Part shown: piece by piece, positions 1-11,734 of the stretch
Layout of the letters: each line of letters opens with the position of its first letter
Numbering within the stretch: position 1 is the stretch's first letter
Origin: Powellomyces hirtus
Taxonomy: Eukaryota; Chytridiomycota; Chytridiomycetes; Spizellomycetales; Powellomycetaceae
Direction: 5' to 3'
Assembly: GCA_025526995.1 (NCBI GenBank)
Contig: JAHLKG010000006.1
Span: 930,001-994,000 of the forward strand
Length of the DNA stretch: 64,000 bases
Made by a program: the position numbers and the translations under genes
Notes under the pieces: model-generated
The model's database searches: none
The model's input: the letters and a program-made list of their open reading frames with translations, nothing else
Told to the model about the DNA's origin: nothing

Positions 1-900
1 CTGCCAACTGCTGTAACCATTTTCCCGTCTTCGCAATGTCCCCGAACATAAGCTGCCAGTGCTACGATTTCCACTTCAGTCTCGCGCCCTGTCGGTGGCT
101 GTGTTAAGTGCGGAAGGCGGTTGTTTCGCGCCTCATTCAGCGTATGTCTCATCGAGTTTAACATCGACACATGATGTGGAGGAAGCTTGGCAATATCATT
201 CACCGTCAATTCCTTTAGCGTCCTTTGAATGTAGACTGATGAGAGCTTCTCCAGCAGTGGTGTACATTCGATGTCTTCTCGCCGGTGTTCCTTGGCTTGG
301 AACATCGTCGCCGCCTGGTCCTTGGTGATGCCATCAAAATCTGGCCTCCAGATGTACTGATAGAACAGCGTCGGATTATGATCGTGTGCTTTGGTGGGTT
401 GTCCAATTGTGGTACATTCGAGGCCTTTCAACACAAACAGAGAACCTTTTGGGGATCATCATGTGCGTGGGCTCGCAGGTCCGCAGTAAGGTGTCTACTG
501 GCTGACCATTTTGCATGGCCATCCACCAGCAACGCCGTGCCAGGGTAATCGCGCAATGCACCGTTCACTGCCAGCTCCGTTATGAATGTGGACATGAAAC
601 CTTGGGACAGATCCGCCCCTGAGAACGTAAGAGGATCTGAAAGCATGCATCGAGAACTGCGGGATGGATGCTGTACGTTGCAGACATGCTTTCCGGCATA
701 ATCAATATCTGGGCGGCAAATGATGGAGCGGGCTCCCCGACGCCCCGCGTAGACCTCAGTCAAGCCCTGGAACGTAGTTCCGTATATTCAAGGCCAAGTT
801 TCTTGAGATTCTCGTATGTAGAGGCGACATTGACGGGCACGCGGCATTCCGTTTTGTGAAAATCATCTGAATCAAAAGCAGGAATGGTTTGCGTCCAAGA
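1..900 (-). pseudogene. Decayed highly reducing polyketide synthase fragment (dehydratase region), partial
   Basis: Read on the minus strand, several frames together spell the dehydratase (DH) region of a fungal highly reducing polyketide synthase. In order these are GLEYGTTFQGLTEVYAG near 750-800, IHPAVLDACFQ at about 637-669 (the HPxxLDxxxQ catalytic motif), a FITELAVNG stretch near 560-600, and FYQYIWRPDFD near 333-365. Next comes the linker that normally leads to the methyltransferase domain, which runs off the left edge. The pieces lie in different frames. At least four frame changes are needed (near 785, 675, 600 and at a CCCCAAAA run near 452), and no plausible intron sits at those points. 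The ketosynthase and acyltransferase domains that should lie upstream (to the right) are missing; a TATA-driven unrelated gene is there instead. I infer a 5'-truncated relic. Sequencing error could explain one break but hardly four. Confidence 0.7.
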
Positions 901-1395
901 AACCATTCTGATCAGAGGAGAATAAATGGAAGTCCCACCAAGACAGAGAACCTTTTTCGACCTGTTGGGCGCAAAGATCATTCGCATGCACATGAGAAAT
1001 AACGATATTCAAACCAGAGACATTCGCACTACCCATTCGCCAATAGTTCCCAATAGATCCCATGGTGACTGACCACCTGAAGTGGCAGCCACGTCAGATG
1101 GGGGTCGCGTGACGTCATGCAAACCCACGCGGCGATTTCTCTTTCATTGATTGAATGAATGGCTGGATGGATGGATGATGGGCTTTGGAGTGTTCAAAAC
1201 TTTGCTGTTGGTGTTTTAGACGCTCCGAAAAGGGACACGTCAGACTGACTCATTCCCCTTCCATTGCCTTCTGCGCATATAAAGGACGCGTGGCAACCTG
1301 CCCTTCCCCCCCCCCCCCCCAAACCCCTCACCACTCTCAAACTCGCTCGCAGAAACAAACTCCATCGCAGATCGTCCATCTGACAGATCTTCGCA
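901..1395. other. Spacer and upstream region of the LEA-MAPEG gene
   Basis: No coding region is supported here. The stretch holds a short GGAT-type tetranucleotide run near 1150-1170, a TATA box at 1278-1283 and a cytosine homopolymer at about 1306-1320 that would lie in the 5' untranslated region of the plus-strand gene starting at 1396. Confidence 0.5.
1278..1283 (+). promoter_or_regulatory. TATA box for the LEA-MAPEG gene
   Basis: TATAAA inside CGCATATAAAGGACG, 113 bases before the ATG at 1396, followed by a C/T-rich leader. Spacing and context fit a core promoter for a strongly or conditionally expressed gene. Confidence 0.5.
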
Positions 1396-3651
1396 ATGCC
1401 CCACGAAGTACCCCCACATGCCGGACACCACTACCACAAGGAGCGCACCACCGTCAAGGAGGTGGTCGACGACTATGAATGCACAGAGCCAGGATGCGAC
1501 AATCTCGACTCCCACCCGCATGCCCATCCCACCCATGCCCCGGGGATCGTCTCCAAATTGAAAACATTCCTTCTGGGCCCCGCTGCCGCTGACGAAGAGT
1601 ACATTGTCGAGAAAGAAGTAAAAGTCACTCGTGTTCATAAATACGATACGGTAAGAGAAATGCAGCCACGCATGGAAGCTGTCACAAAGCCCCTCGTTTC
1701 TGTCATGTCAGATTTTCTAAACTTTGCTTTGCATCTGCAGGACCATGATGGTCACAAACATGCCGATGCATCAAAATACGTGCACGACAAAGCGCACGAT
1801 GGCAATCACAGGGTTCATGATGCAGCACATGATACCAAACATGCCATTCACGAGATTGAGGACAAGGCGGAACACAAGGTCCGCGAAGGCAAGACTTTTG
1901 CCGAGCGTAAGGCCGATCGCCTGAAGGCAGAGGCCGAAGTAGCTGCCGACTTGGCGCGCCACAAGGCGCACGATGCCAAAACGTATGCACAGCGCAAGGC
2001 TGACCGTTTGAAAGATGACGTTGAAGAGGGAGCCAAAGAGACCAAACAGAAGGTGAGTCAAAACCGATGACGATATTGACCTGCTGAATCTCCTTCCTAA
2101 TTACACCAATCAAATCTGCTGCGGTGATCAATAGGCTGACGGTGCTTTGGCGTCACTCTGGGCCGCCCTTGAGAACACCAAGGAGAAAATCTTGGGTGTT
2201 GAGCGAAAGGTTGAACAAGAAGTTGAACATGTCGGCGAGAGTGCAAACGAGAAATATCATCGGTTGAAGAAGGAAGCCTTGCACAAGTACGACTCCACGA
2301 AGGACCACGTAGTGGACGAGACGGGCAGACGGATCGACAAAGTTCGCGACAAAGCTGGCGAGTACAAGGATACGGCCGATGCAGAATATGCACGTCTCAA
2401 GGGCTCCGCAACCGACAAGTATGAGAAAGCTCGCCAGCGCGCCCATGAAGATGCAGAACACGTGCGCTATCGCGTCAGCGAAGGTATCGACAAGGTCGAG
2501 GAGACCGCGGAGGAGATTGCCGCTCGAGCGAGAAACGCCGCAGATGCTGCCAGCCGTAACGTGAAAGGCAACATTGCAAAGGCAACTGACACTGTCAAGA
2601 ACGCGAAAGATTCCGTCAAATACCGTGTCGAAGAGGCCTCTGACAAAGTTAAGCATAACGTGGAAGACGCTGCGCACCGAGTTCACGAATCAATCGAACA
2701 CACAAAGGACAACATTAAAGACAAAGCTCATCAAGTCAAGGCTGGAGTCAAGGAGACTGCTCACAATGTCAAGCAAGGCGTCCGGGAAGGCGTTGACAAC
2801 GTCAAGGGAACTGTTAAAGAAGGAATCCACACTGTCGAGAAAGGTGCCGAAGGCATTTACCACAGGTTCGAGCAAGCTGCCGAATGCTTGGGCACCGTTG
2901 GCCCAAGAACTCAGGGTCGCTTCCCTGGCTACCGTCTGGGGGCGAAACCTTGGGACGGTCGCTACAACGACTTTGGCAACCCTGTTCCGGTCACCGCTTT
3001 CTACACTGGTCTGTCCTGCTTGTACTTCCTGTGGCTCGCAAGGTAGGAACACAACTCGTTCTGTTTGGTTTATCTCGTGCGATACATGTTCTCATCTTCT
3101 CTCTTTGTATATTAGACGAGTGTGGATGGCACGCAACCGAAGCAAGGTGTTCCTGGGAGATGGCTCGAATGAACTTGCGTATGAGCTTCACCGTGACGTT
3201 GTCGTGTCGCAGACTACCGTTGCCGAAGGACGAGCTGCTAGGACCACTGCCCTGCTCCACACAGAGAACAAGCCCGCTATTCGCAAACTCGTTGACCTGT
3301 TGAAGGCCGTTGAAGCCCGCTCCGCTTTCTCTACGATCGTTCCCTTGTTTTTGATCCTCCTTGGTGCCCTCGAATTGTCTGGCGCTTACCGACCGCTCCT
3401 GCACTTGCTGAGCCTTGCATTTTTGATTGGAAACTTCCTGCAGTCTGAATGTAAGTTCAATCGTCGCATCATCATCGGATTTGAACAGCAGTGGCTGACT
3501 CTTGATTCTCAAATCAGATGGTATTCTCGCTGCGGATTCTGTTGGACCTGGCAGAGCTATTGGCTTGGCCACCAACTGGGCTGTACTTTTGTTTGGATCG
3601 GTCATGGGGATCTACCTCGCACTCAGCTGCAAGGGCTGCCCCGTTGCTTGA
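1396..3651 (+). CDS. LEA-like helical repeat protein fused to a C-terminal MAPEG membrane domain
   Basis: The exons are 1396-1650, 1741-2052, 2135-3042, 3116-3450 and 3518-3651, all with GT/AG borders, giving 647 residues. Residues ~1-100 are His- and acid-rich. Residues ~100-420 are a very long charged helical region of 11-residue-like repeats rich in K, E, D, A and H (AERKADRLK, AQRKADRLK, VKETAHNVKQGV), as in group 3 LEA or apolipoprotein-like proteins. The last ~150 residues form a MAPEG-type domain: VTAFYTGLSCLYFLWLARRV, then LGDGSNELAYELHR, a hydrophobic segment VPLFLILLGALELSGAY, and the closing PGRAIGLATNWAVLLFGSV. MAPEG proteins are four-helix membrane enzymes such as microsomal glutathione transferases. 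The fusion is unusual; I infer membrane tethering of a stress-protective helical rod. The enzymatic role is not shown. Confidence 0.8.
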
Positions 3652-3943
3652 AATGTATCAGCAGGAATTCGTTTCATGTACATATATGAAAAAATTCAAT
3701 TTTGGAACCCGATCCGTGTAACACATGAACATTTTTATTTCTTTCATTTGACAAACAGTAGCAATCGTATATTGTCGAAATGCATCAATCTATGCATGTT
3801 GGAAACATGGACAATAACAGCACAGACGGTTGACTGCTGCCAGGACCAAAACAAAAAGTCAGTCTCTTTCTGTCACCTGCCCATGACAATATTAAGTGTA
3901 CCTTTCATAAAAGCACGTTATTGTAGTGCGCTGGATTCGTCCT

Positions 3944-5315
<1,372 letters not shown>

Positions 5316-6824
5316 ATGTTTCCAATAACGTCTCTTGGAGCTCGAGGCGGTGTGTTCCTCAAAGGATTGCTAAAACGAACGTCTTCCGCCCGCAAGCCCG
5401 CACCAGTACGAGGCTTGAACACCAGTCCCAGCGACAACCTCAAAGTCGTCCCATTCGTCATCAAACCTGCCGAGGCCGAGAGTCTGTTCCAAAAACACCA
5501 CGAAGGATGGTTCACGACCTCGACGGCCCTCAAGGGCCTGAAAATGGAACGGATCCTGATTCCATTCTGGGTGGTGCGGGCAGACATGCGGGTGTACCTG
5601 AATTCGGCTCGGCTGGGGTTTTCGTATTACAGCCGAGAATTCGATTTTAACAGCAAGCAGTTTCGACAAGTGCGGCGACTGCGGTTCGAGCAGCGGGAGT
5701 TTGGGAATGCGTTCATAGATACGAGACGGGTGGACGGAACGGAGGCCAAGGCCCAACTGTATGCGTCGTACCGGTTTAGGAAAGAGTATGTGGACGGTGT
5801 GCGGAGCCCCTCAATTTGGACCCACAGCATACCGATCAAAAGTGTGCAGATGGAGCCGGACGTTTCAGCCGATCCGTTTCAAATGCCTGCGCGAACAGCA
5901 TTCGAGAGAGTGATTGAACGGTTGCGGGCAGAGGAGGAACTGAAGATTGACGAGATGTTGCGGAAAGAGACGGGTGCGCAGGAAGTTCACGACCTCAGAT
6001 TGACGATCGAAGTGATGCCACACGGCTCCGGTGGGCCCGCCGAAGCGACGCCAGTATACCTGTCGACATATTGTTTTTCCGGAGAGTACCGTGGCATGAC
6101 CCTGCGCACATTTGTCAATGGCGCGACGGGGGAAGTCGGGGGCCAGCAGATACCGCAAGCTGAAAGAGTTGGACTCTTGGCGGGAATCGGCACTTCTGTG
6201 ATTGGACTGTTGACGGGCGCATTTTGGGGTTCAGCATCGGGGTTCCTGATGTGGTTCTGCGTTCCCGCGGTGATAGCAATGATGGTGGCTCGTTTCTGGC
6301 CAGTTTGGGTGGCGCGCCTCTACGAGTATCGCAGACAAGCAGACGCTGCCAAAGCAGCTTTCGAAGAGATGAGGGGCAGTGCAACCGGCGGGGGCGGTTC
6401 ATGGAGACCAAACGGGCCACAAGCAAACCGCTCCCAGCAGGGCCGACAACAACAGCAACAACAAGCCGACTTCCAAGCCTGGTGGGAAGAGCTGCGGCGC
6501 CGAGCCGGGGGTTCCACCGGTGGTCAACAACAGCAGCGAGCAGGAAGCTCGGGCTCCTACCGCCAAACATCAGGAGCAGCTTCAGGCAGCACGCGAGCAC
6601 GACCGTCCGGAGACCCTAAAGGCTACTACGCCGCTCTTGGAATCAAACCAACTGCGACCGTTCAGGAGATTCAGTCGGCGTTTCGGGGGAAGGCGCTGCA
6701 GATACATCCGGATCGCGTCCCCCCGGCAGACAAAGCAAAAGCTACGGCCCAGTTCCAAAAATTGACAGAGGCGTACTCGGTGCTTAGAGATCCGGGCAAG
6801 CGCCGTGCGTATGACGGGCGATGA
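5316..6824 (+). CDS. Mitochondrial-type membrane J-protein with C-terminal J domain
   Basis: A single-exon gene of 502 residues. The J domain sits at the extreme C-terminus (residues ~440-502: YYAALGIKPTATVQEIQSAF, then HPDR, ending LRDPGKRRAYDG), so it should stimulate an Hsp70. The N-terminus (MFPITSLGARGG...LLKRTSSARKPAPVRG) is basic and hydroxylated like a mitochondrial leader. Residues ~290-345 contain two hydrophobic segments (VGLLAGIGTSVIGLLTGAFW and a second rich in W, F and V) followed by a Gln-rich and Gly/Ser-rich linker with a CAA/CAG repeat. The ~200-residue N-terminal globular part (IPFWVVRADMRVYLN...) is not a family I can name. An upstream in-frame start at 5196 exists, but 5316 gives the cleaner leader. 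I infer an inner-membrane or ER J-protein; location is uncertain. Confidence 0.8.
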   Translation: MFPITSLGARGGVFLKGLLKRTSSARKPAPVRGLNTSPSDNLKVVPFVIKPAEAESLFQKHHEGWFTTSTALKGLKMERILIPFWVVRADMRVYLNSARLGFSYYSREFDFNSKQFRQVRRLRFEQREFGNAFIDTRRVDGTEAKAQLYASYRFRKEYVDGVRSPSIWTHSIPIKSVQMEPDVSADPFQMPARTAFERVIERLRAEEELKIDEMLRKETGAQEVHDLRLTIEVMPHGSGGPAEATPVYLSTYCFSGEYRGMTLRTFVNGATGEVGGQQIPQAERVGLLAGIGTSVIGLLTGAFWGSASGFLMWFCVPAVIAMMVARFWPVWVARLYEYRRQADAAKAAFEEMRGSATGGGGSWRPNGPQANRSQQGRQQQQQQADFQAWWEELRRRAGGSTGGQQQQRAGSSGSYRQTSGAASGSTRARPSGDPKGYYAALGIKPTATVQEIQSAFRGKALQIHPDRVPPADKAKATAQFQKLTEAYSVLRDPGKRRAYDGR

Positions 6825-7225
6825 GCTATTCGTCGCTGATAGAATGACCATTTTTCTCGGGTCGCACTCTAGCCCGAGGCGTCCCTCATGTATTTTGATC
6901 ATAAATATATATTTTTTGGTGGCATTCTCTTACTTTCACTATTGAACGGAAGCTTAGTTGGTAGTACGAGATGCAGTGAACGACGTATAACAATTCAGGT
7001 TAGAAATGCTAGAACTGCTGATGCTATTCTGCTTGAAATCCACTCTGGTCGACTGATGACGCACATTTCAGAAACCACATTGATCAATTGGAAGGTCACT
7101 GTGTCTTTGACAGCATTTTTGCAGTCTTACGTAATCATCCTACCGCGTAAAATGACAGCTTGCAAAAAACGAGAACACCTTAGCCCTTTTTCGCCTATAC
7201 AAAGACCCAATTGAATAGAAAAAAA
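6825..7225. other. Intergenic region
   Basis: About 400 bases, A/T-richer than the flanking genes, with no supportable gene. It should contain the 3' end of the J-protein transcript and the promoter of the coiled-coil gene that starts at 7226. Confidence 0.4.
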
Positions 7226-8905
7226 ATGGCAACGCTATTCGGCTTCGGGAGTCCCAAAGAAGAAACCAAAGGTGCAGCAGATGTGGAAGACCCGACTTCG
7301 GCAACCACCACCAGCCCAACATCACCCCAAACCGAGGATGAGACGCCCTTGACGGAATCAGCGGAAGCTGAAGTCGGGGCTCAGACGAGCTGCATGCACT
7401 TTATGGTCAAAAGCAAGCTGGGGTGGATCGCGTGGAAGGAAATGGAAGCGACTCTTTACTCGTGGGTGCCTTGTTTCTTATTTCTCGATCATGGTCGTGG
7501 GAAATTGAGCAAACTTAGAACCATCACATATCATCACCCATTTAGTATTTTTGAACGGGCGTTTGGCGCAACACGCTGCGAGATGAAGTTTTCGGAATCG
7601 TTGGAGGACTTTGGATTTGAAGTCGAGGTTCCAACCAGCGAAGTGGTAAGGAAAAACCGTAAAATGACATTCCCGGATGCTTTGGATTGAGGATATCTTA
7701 CGGTCGGTACACAACAGGAAAAGTTCCAGAAATTCTTCAAAGGAAAAGCTTTGGCACAGGAAATAGGTAGGTCTCTGCCGTTGCCGTTCCGTTCCGTTAG
7801 ATACGCATGTGATTTATTTGGGTTCCAGATATGCTGCATGGGATAGACCCTACGGTTACCAGCCGCCGCGATGTACGAATCTCTCAAAACCTTTTTTTCA
7901 AACCATGCCGTTTGCGCTAAACGGTGAATTCTAACTCAGGCCAAGCTAGCCAACCTGAAGAAAACAATGGGCTCAACTCTGCAGGAAAGCGACGGTAAAG
8001 CAAAAAACATGCCGACTTTTGAATTAGGAAATGATATCAGTTATCTAAAACAGTAGTATTTTATGCCAGTTCGCAGCTCGATTGAGGTTCTCACGAGCCG
8101 CTTCAAAGCGCTCGAACAAGTCGGGATGAATCGCGATCGGGAGGTTTCAGCGATCCAAGATCAGTTTGCATATCTCCAAAGAACCATGTTACAGCGGTTC
8201 GACGATGTGACGTCGCGCTTCCAATCCAAAATGGAGGATGCGGTGTGGAAAAAGATGCAGGGGGTTGAGAAGGAAATTCGGGATAGTGTGCAGGAAGATC
8301 TCGCGGTGCTGAACATGAACCCAATGGATAAGAAGGTGGAGTCAGCGAAAGAGGCTGCGTCTTCGATAAAGCCGACTGCGGCAGACGATTCTCTGCGTGA
8401 GCATGCTGAGGCGGCTGACCGCGAACTGGCCACAGTGACGGCGGAGCGGGATACGGCCCGTCAGCAGCTGGAGACGGCTGAAGGGCAACTGAAGGACGCC
8501 AATGGACACATAACTAGATTGACCGCAGAGACCAGCAAGATGAAGGAGTTGGAAGAAGCCCACGCTGCGTTGACAGCTCAGTTGGGAGCGGTGTCAGCCG
8601 ATGTCGCGGACCTCCGGACACAACGAGAGTATCTACGGACGCAGCTGGCAGAAGCAGAAGCGGAGCGCGATACGTTGAGGACGCAGATGGCTGAGAGAGC
8701 AGCAGCGCCAACTGTGTCAACACAAGGTGACAAAGTTGAGGATCCAGTCAAGGTCGAGGCGCAAAGTCCGGAAACCGACACTCCAAATCCCGTGCCGGAA
8801 GAGACCGAGCCTGCGTCGCTTTCCGAATTCATACGAGAAAATCCAAATCAAAGCAAAGCGAAAGAGGAACCGGAGGCAGATGATCCGTGGCGGGAATCTC
8901 AATAG
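7226..8905 (+). CDS. Coiled-coil protein of unknown function
   Basis: I do not recognise the family. A consistent gene model has exons 7226-7645, 7718-7766, 7950-7994 and 8070-8905, all phases matching, giving 449 residues. The N-terminus is Ser/Thr/Pro/Glu-rich and disordered. A central part reads EKFQKFFKGKALAQEI followed by ANLKKTMGSTLQESD. Residues ~170-390 are a long coiled coil with heptads (AERDTARQQLETAEGQL, LRTQREYLRTQLAEAEAERD), and the last ~60 residues are acidic with many P, E and D. The acceptor of exon 3 could be CTAG at 7949 or CTCAG at 7939; only the former keeps the coiled-coil frame. It ends 23 bases before the convergent NFKBIL1-like gene. Confidence 0.65.
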
Positions 8906-8928
8906 ACACATTTACATGTATTCCCTTA

Positions 8929-9762
8929 CTATAGCTCGCTATAAAGCGCATTGAGCGCCTGCGAGACATTTTTCACAGTGTTGCCAACTGCATCCCACGA
9001 GCTCGCATCGAATAGGGTCTTGTTACGCGCAAACTTGTCGGGATGCCATAGCAGCAGGGAGTCCTTCAGCATTCTTCTTTTCTCTTCAGAGGAGAAATCA
9101 CAACCGTCGAACAAGAAGGATGCTACAGACTCCTTGCTGACAGTCTCCCCGCGTCGTACGGGGAGCGGAACAGCTTTCAAAGTCAGCAAATTGCTTGTTA
9201 TGGTGGTTGATTTCAAAGCCGTCCACGCTGTTCGGTATCGTAGTCTTTCTTTCTTCAGCTCTTCATGTTTGCGTTGCCTCTCTTCCGCCAACCAGGCCGC
9301 TTCTGCAGCTTTGCGTTTACGTTTCTCTTCCTTCTCCTCGTCGTGCTTGTGCCTCCGTTTTGTCGAGTCGGTGAGCTTGCGGTGCTTTCGGTGCATTTCT
9401 TCCGCTATCCCGTCCGCCCAAGCGTCATACGACTCAAATGCTGCATCCTCTTTCGCTTGCTGGTCTGGCCGAGACCATTGCGCTTGCCAAAAATCCTGCA
9501 CAGATCCGGGTTCGTCGTCTACGTCATCCCACAAGCTAACGAACTCTGATGGTTCTTGCTTGTGGGAATGAGCGCCTGGAATGTCTGTGCCATCGTCGTA
9601 GAAACTGGGAAGAGTCGGGTCTGCATACTTTTCTTTCACCCAATCATCAAGTTGCTCTCGTCTGCTCCTTTTTGTTTTGCTCTTCTTTGTCTTCTCCACC
9701 CTCTTCTTTTTCTCCTTTCTGTCTTCCTGGGTGTCTTTGAACTTGAGACGGGACGACGACAT
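8929..9762 (-). CDS. NFKBIL1-like protein with degenerate C-terminal J-like domain
   Basis: A single exon of 277 residues. The N-terminus is a basic KEKKKRVEKTKKSKTKRSRR region typical of nuclear proteins. The middle is a charged helical segment (KRKRKAAEAAWLAEERQRKH). The C-terminus has the NFKBIL1 signature: an F-DGCDFSSEEKRRMLKDSLL helix, LWHPDKF, then VKNVSQALNALYSEL. The LWHPDKF segment corresponds to the HPD-containing part of a J domain. Human NFKBIL1 also carries ankyrin repeats at its N-terminus; they are absent here. The human family is linked to regulation of splicing and NF-kB signalling, so a role in RNA processing is the more likely ancestral job, but this is inference. The gene converges on the coiled-coil gene and diverges from RPS16. 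Confidence 0.75.
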   Translation of the reverse strand: MSSSRLKFKDTQEDRKEKKKRVEKTKKSKTKRSRREQLDDWVKEKYADPTLPSFYDDGTDIPGAHSHKQEPSEFVSLWDDVDDEPGSVQDFWQAQWSRPDQQAKEDAAFESYDAWADGIAEEMHRKHRKLTDSTKRRHKHDEEKEEKRKRKAAEAAWLAEERQRKHEELKKERLRYRTAWTALKSTTITSNLLTLKAVPLPVRRGETVSKESVASFLFDGCDFSSEEKRRMLKDSLLLWHPDKFARNKTLFDASSWDAVGNTVKNVSQALNALYSEL

Positions 9763-9949
9763 GCTTTGTCCAGAGTCTGTTCGTCAATGCCAATGGTGAA
9801 GCGTTTAAAGCGCGTGCATCAGACCTACGTCTAGGATTGTGACACAAGGCACCAAAGCAGGCCGGCTGGCTGCATTAGGCAAAGCTCGCGAGACAGTTTG
9901 ATGATTCCGCCCTCTTTCGAAATCCTCAAAGTAAGTCCCGGGAACAGCA

Positions 9950-9988
9950 CACGGTCCATCCATCCATCCATCCGTCTGTCCATCCATC
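9950..9988 (+). repeat. CCAT tetranucleotide microsatellite upstream of RPS16
   Basis: Imperfect (CCAT)n run: three and a half perfect units, an interruption reading CCGTCTGT, then two more. It lies 50-90 bases before the RPS16 start. A run of the complementary type (GGAT) lies near 1150-1170 upstream of the LEA-MAPEG gene. Confidence 0.7.
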
Positions 9989-10039
9989 TTTGCAGGCAGG
10001 GCTGACGAATTTTTATTCACGAAAACAGCCCCAGCAATC

Positions 10040-10965
10040 ATGTCGGACACTGAGGAGAAGAAGCGCATTGAAGCCGTCCAGACCTACGGTCGCAAGGTAC
10101 ATGTCGAAATTCTCAAAATTGTCGGGAGGCCATGGGATCGTCGGGAAGGAAGGGGGTTGGGAGACTTTTCACACCGCCAACGAACCAGCATTAGAGGGAC
10201 GGTGCGAACTTGGACGACTCTCGCCTTGGAGGAATGGAGGATGATTGCAGAACCTACGACGGGGTTGTGAACGACCTTGGACGAATGTCCAGACGGCGGC
10301 TGTTGCAAATGGATGTTGGAGGGTGTCCTATTGAATTGCAAACCGGGGGAACCTCTGCCCAACAGGGCGTTTCAGCAAATGGCATTTCGACATTTTCACT
10401 GACATGGTTAAACGTTTTTTGTCTCTCTTCCGACGAGCAGAAGACCGCCACTGCCGTCGCTCACTGCAAGCGTGGTCGCGGTGTCATCAAGATCAACGGT
10501 TGCCCCCTCGACCTGGTGGAGCCCGAGATCCTGAAGAGCAAGGTCTACGAGCCCATCTACGTCCTCGGCAAGGAGCGTTTCGCCAACGTTGACATCCGAG
10601 TGCGCGTTGAGGGTGGTGGTGCCGTCTCCCAGATCTACGGTTGGTTGCGATAGTGTCTTCCTTTTGATAGGGCGTTTGATTGACATTTGTTGGGGTTTTG
10701 CTTCTTAGCTATCCGTCAGGCTATCGCCAAGTCCATTGTTGCTTTCTACCAGAAGTGTAAGTTATCAGACCGTTGAACTTGCCGTTCTAGTTAACGCTGG
10801 TATTGACGTCATTGTGCAGACGTTGACGAGGCTTCCAAGAAGGAGATCAAGGACGTCTTGGTCCACTACGACCGTACCCTCCTGGTTGCCGACCCCCGTC
10901 GGTGCGAGCCCAAGAAGTTCGGAGGTGCTGGTGCCCGTGCGCGCTACCAGAAGTCTTACCGTTAA
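10040..10965 (+). CDS. RPS16: 40S ribosomal protein S16 (uS9)
   Basis: The exons are 10040-10096, 10441-10639, 10709-10756 and 10820-10965, giving 149 residues, close to the usual 143-146. It is a small-subunit ribosomal protein whose C-terminal tail reaches the decoding P site. Diagnostic segments are [58 protein letters not shown] and the end [14 protein letters not shown]. The first intron is 344 bases, long for this window and placed near the start, as is common for ribosomal protein genes in fungi, where it may carry regulatory function. A CCAT microsatellite lies just upstream. Confidence 0.97.
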
Positions 10966-11734
10966 ATTCTTCTTACTCCTTCTGGAGTCGCGATTTTTTG
11001 TCGTGTTCATGTGGGGGATTGCCGCACAGCAATCATTGACATGTATTGTCTGTGTATGATCAACGAATGAATAGAACACCGGCGGTCCGCGGATGTAAAT
11101 TTTTCCAATTTTGTTTGCATGGAGGAGTTACAACTTGTGTCGACGTTTTTGTTGATCGATTGGCTGCAAGCAACGCATGCATGCAAAACGGTTTGACTGC
11201 CGACACCGTATACCATGTCGATGTATTGGGTACTGCTGCCATGGCAAGGGCTTAAAAATGCACCGTTAGAAACGGTGAGTGACATGGGAGACGTATTACA
11301 TGAAGCCTTCAACTTTGTATGCCTCTCAAAAAATCGAAACTGGTTCGATGTCCGAATGTTGTCCACTGGAATTGGAATTGTGAATACGCAGAAAGAATTC
11401 GACAGCAGATTGGGAAATAAACCTCCATCCCAGGATGCTCCAAGTGAGGCTTCGCGAAGATGTGCGGCGGCACTTTGTGTCTCTCCGCGAGACTACAGTA
11501 TGGTACAGAGGATGGAGGTCAGTAGTGCTATATTATCCGTGCATTGAACCGATATACCCAATGCTGGGGCCAATTCCTTTGACCTCTCCCTTGTAGTCTC
11601 CTTCCCAAGGGCCGATGGTGAATGTCGAGGTAAAAGCTGTTTTACACGGTCACGCGTCCCGCCACACTGCGCCAGGTTAGCGCCACCTCCGACGCCCTCC
11701 CCCATGCAAACAGAAACAGACTCGGTTACGAGAA
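10966..11734. other. Intergenic region
   Basis: About 770 bases between RPS16 and the acyltransferase gene. Six-frame reading gives only short open frames with no recognisable motif or splice partner. I see no gene or RNA here. Confidence 0.4.

Noticed and set aside
35..330. Plus-strand open frames at the left edge
   Set aside because: Their minus-strand complement gives the PKS linker, so they are shadows.
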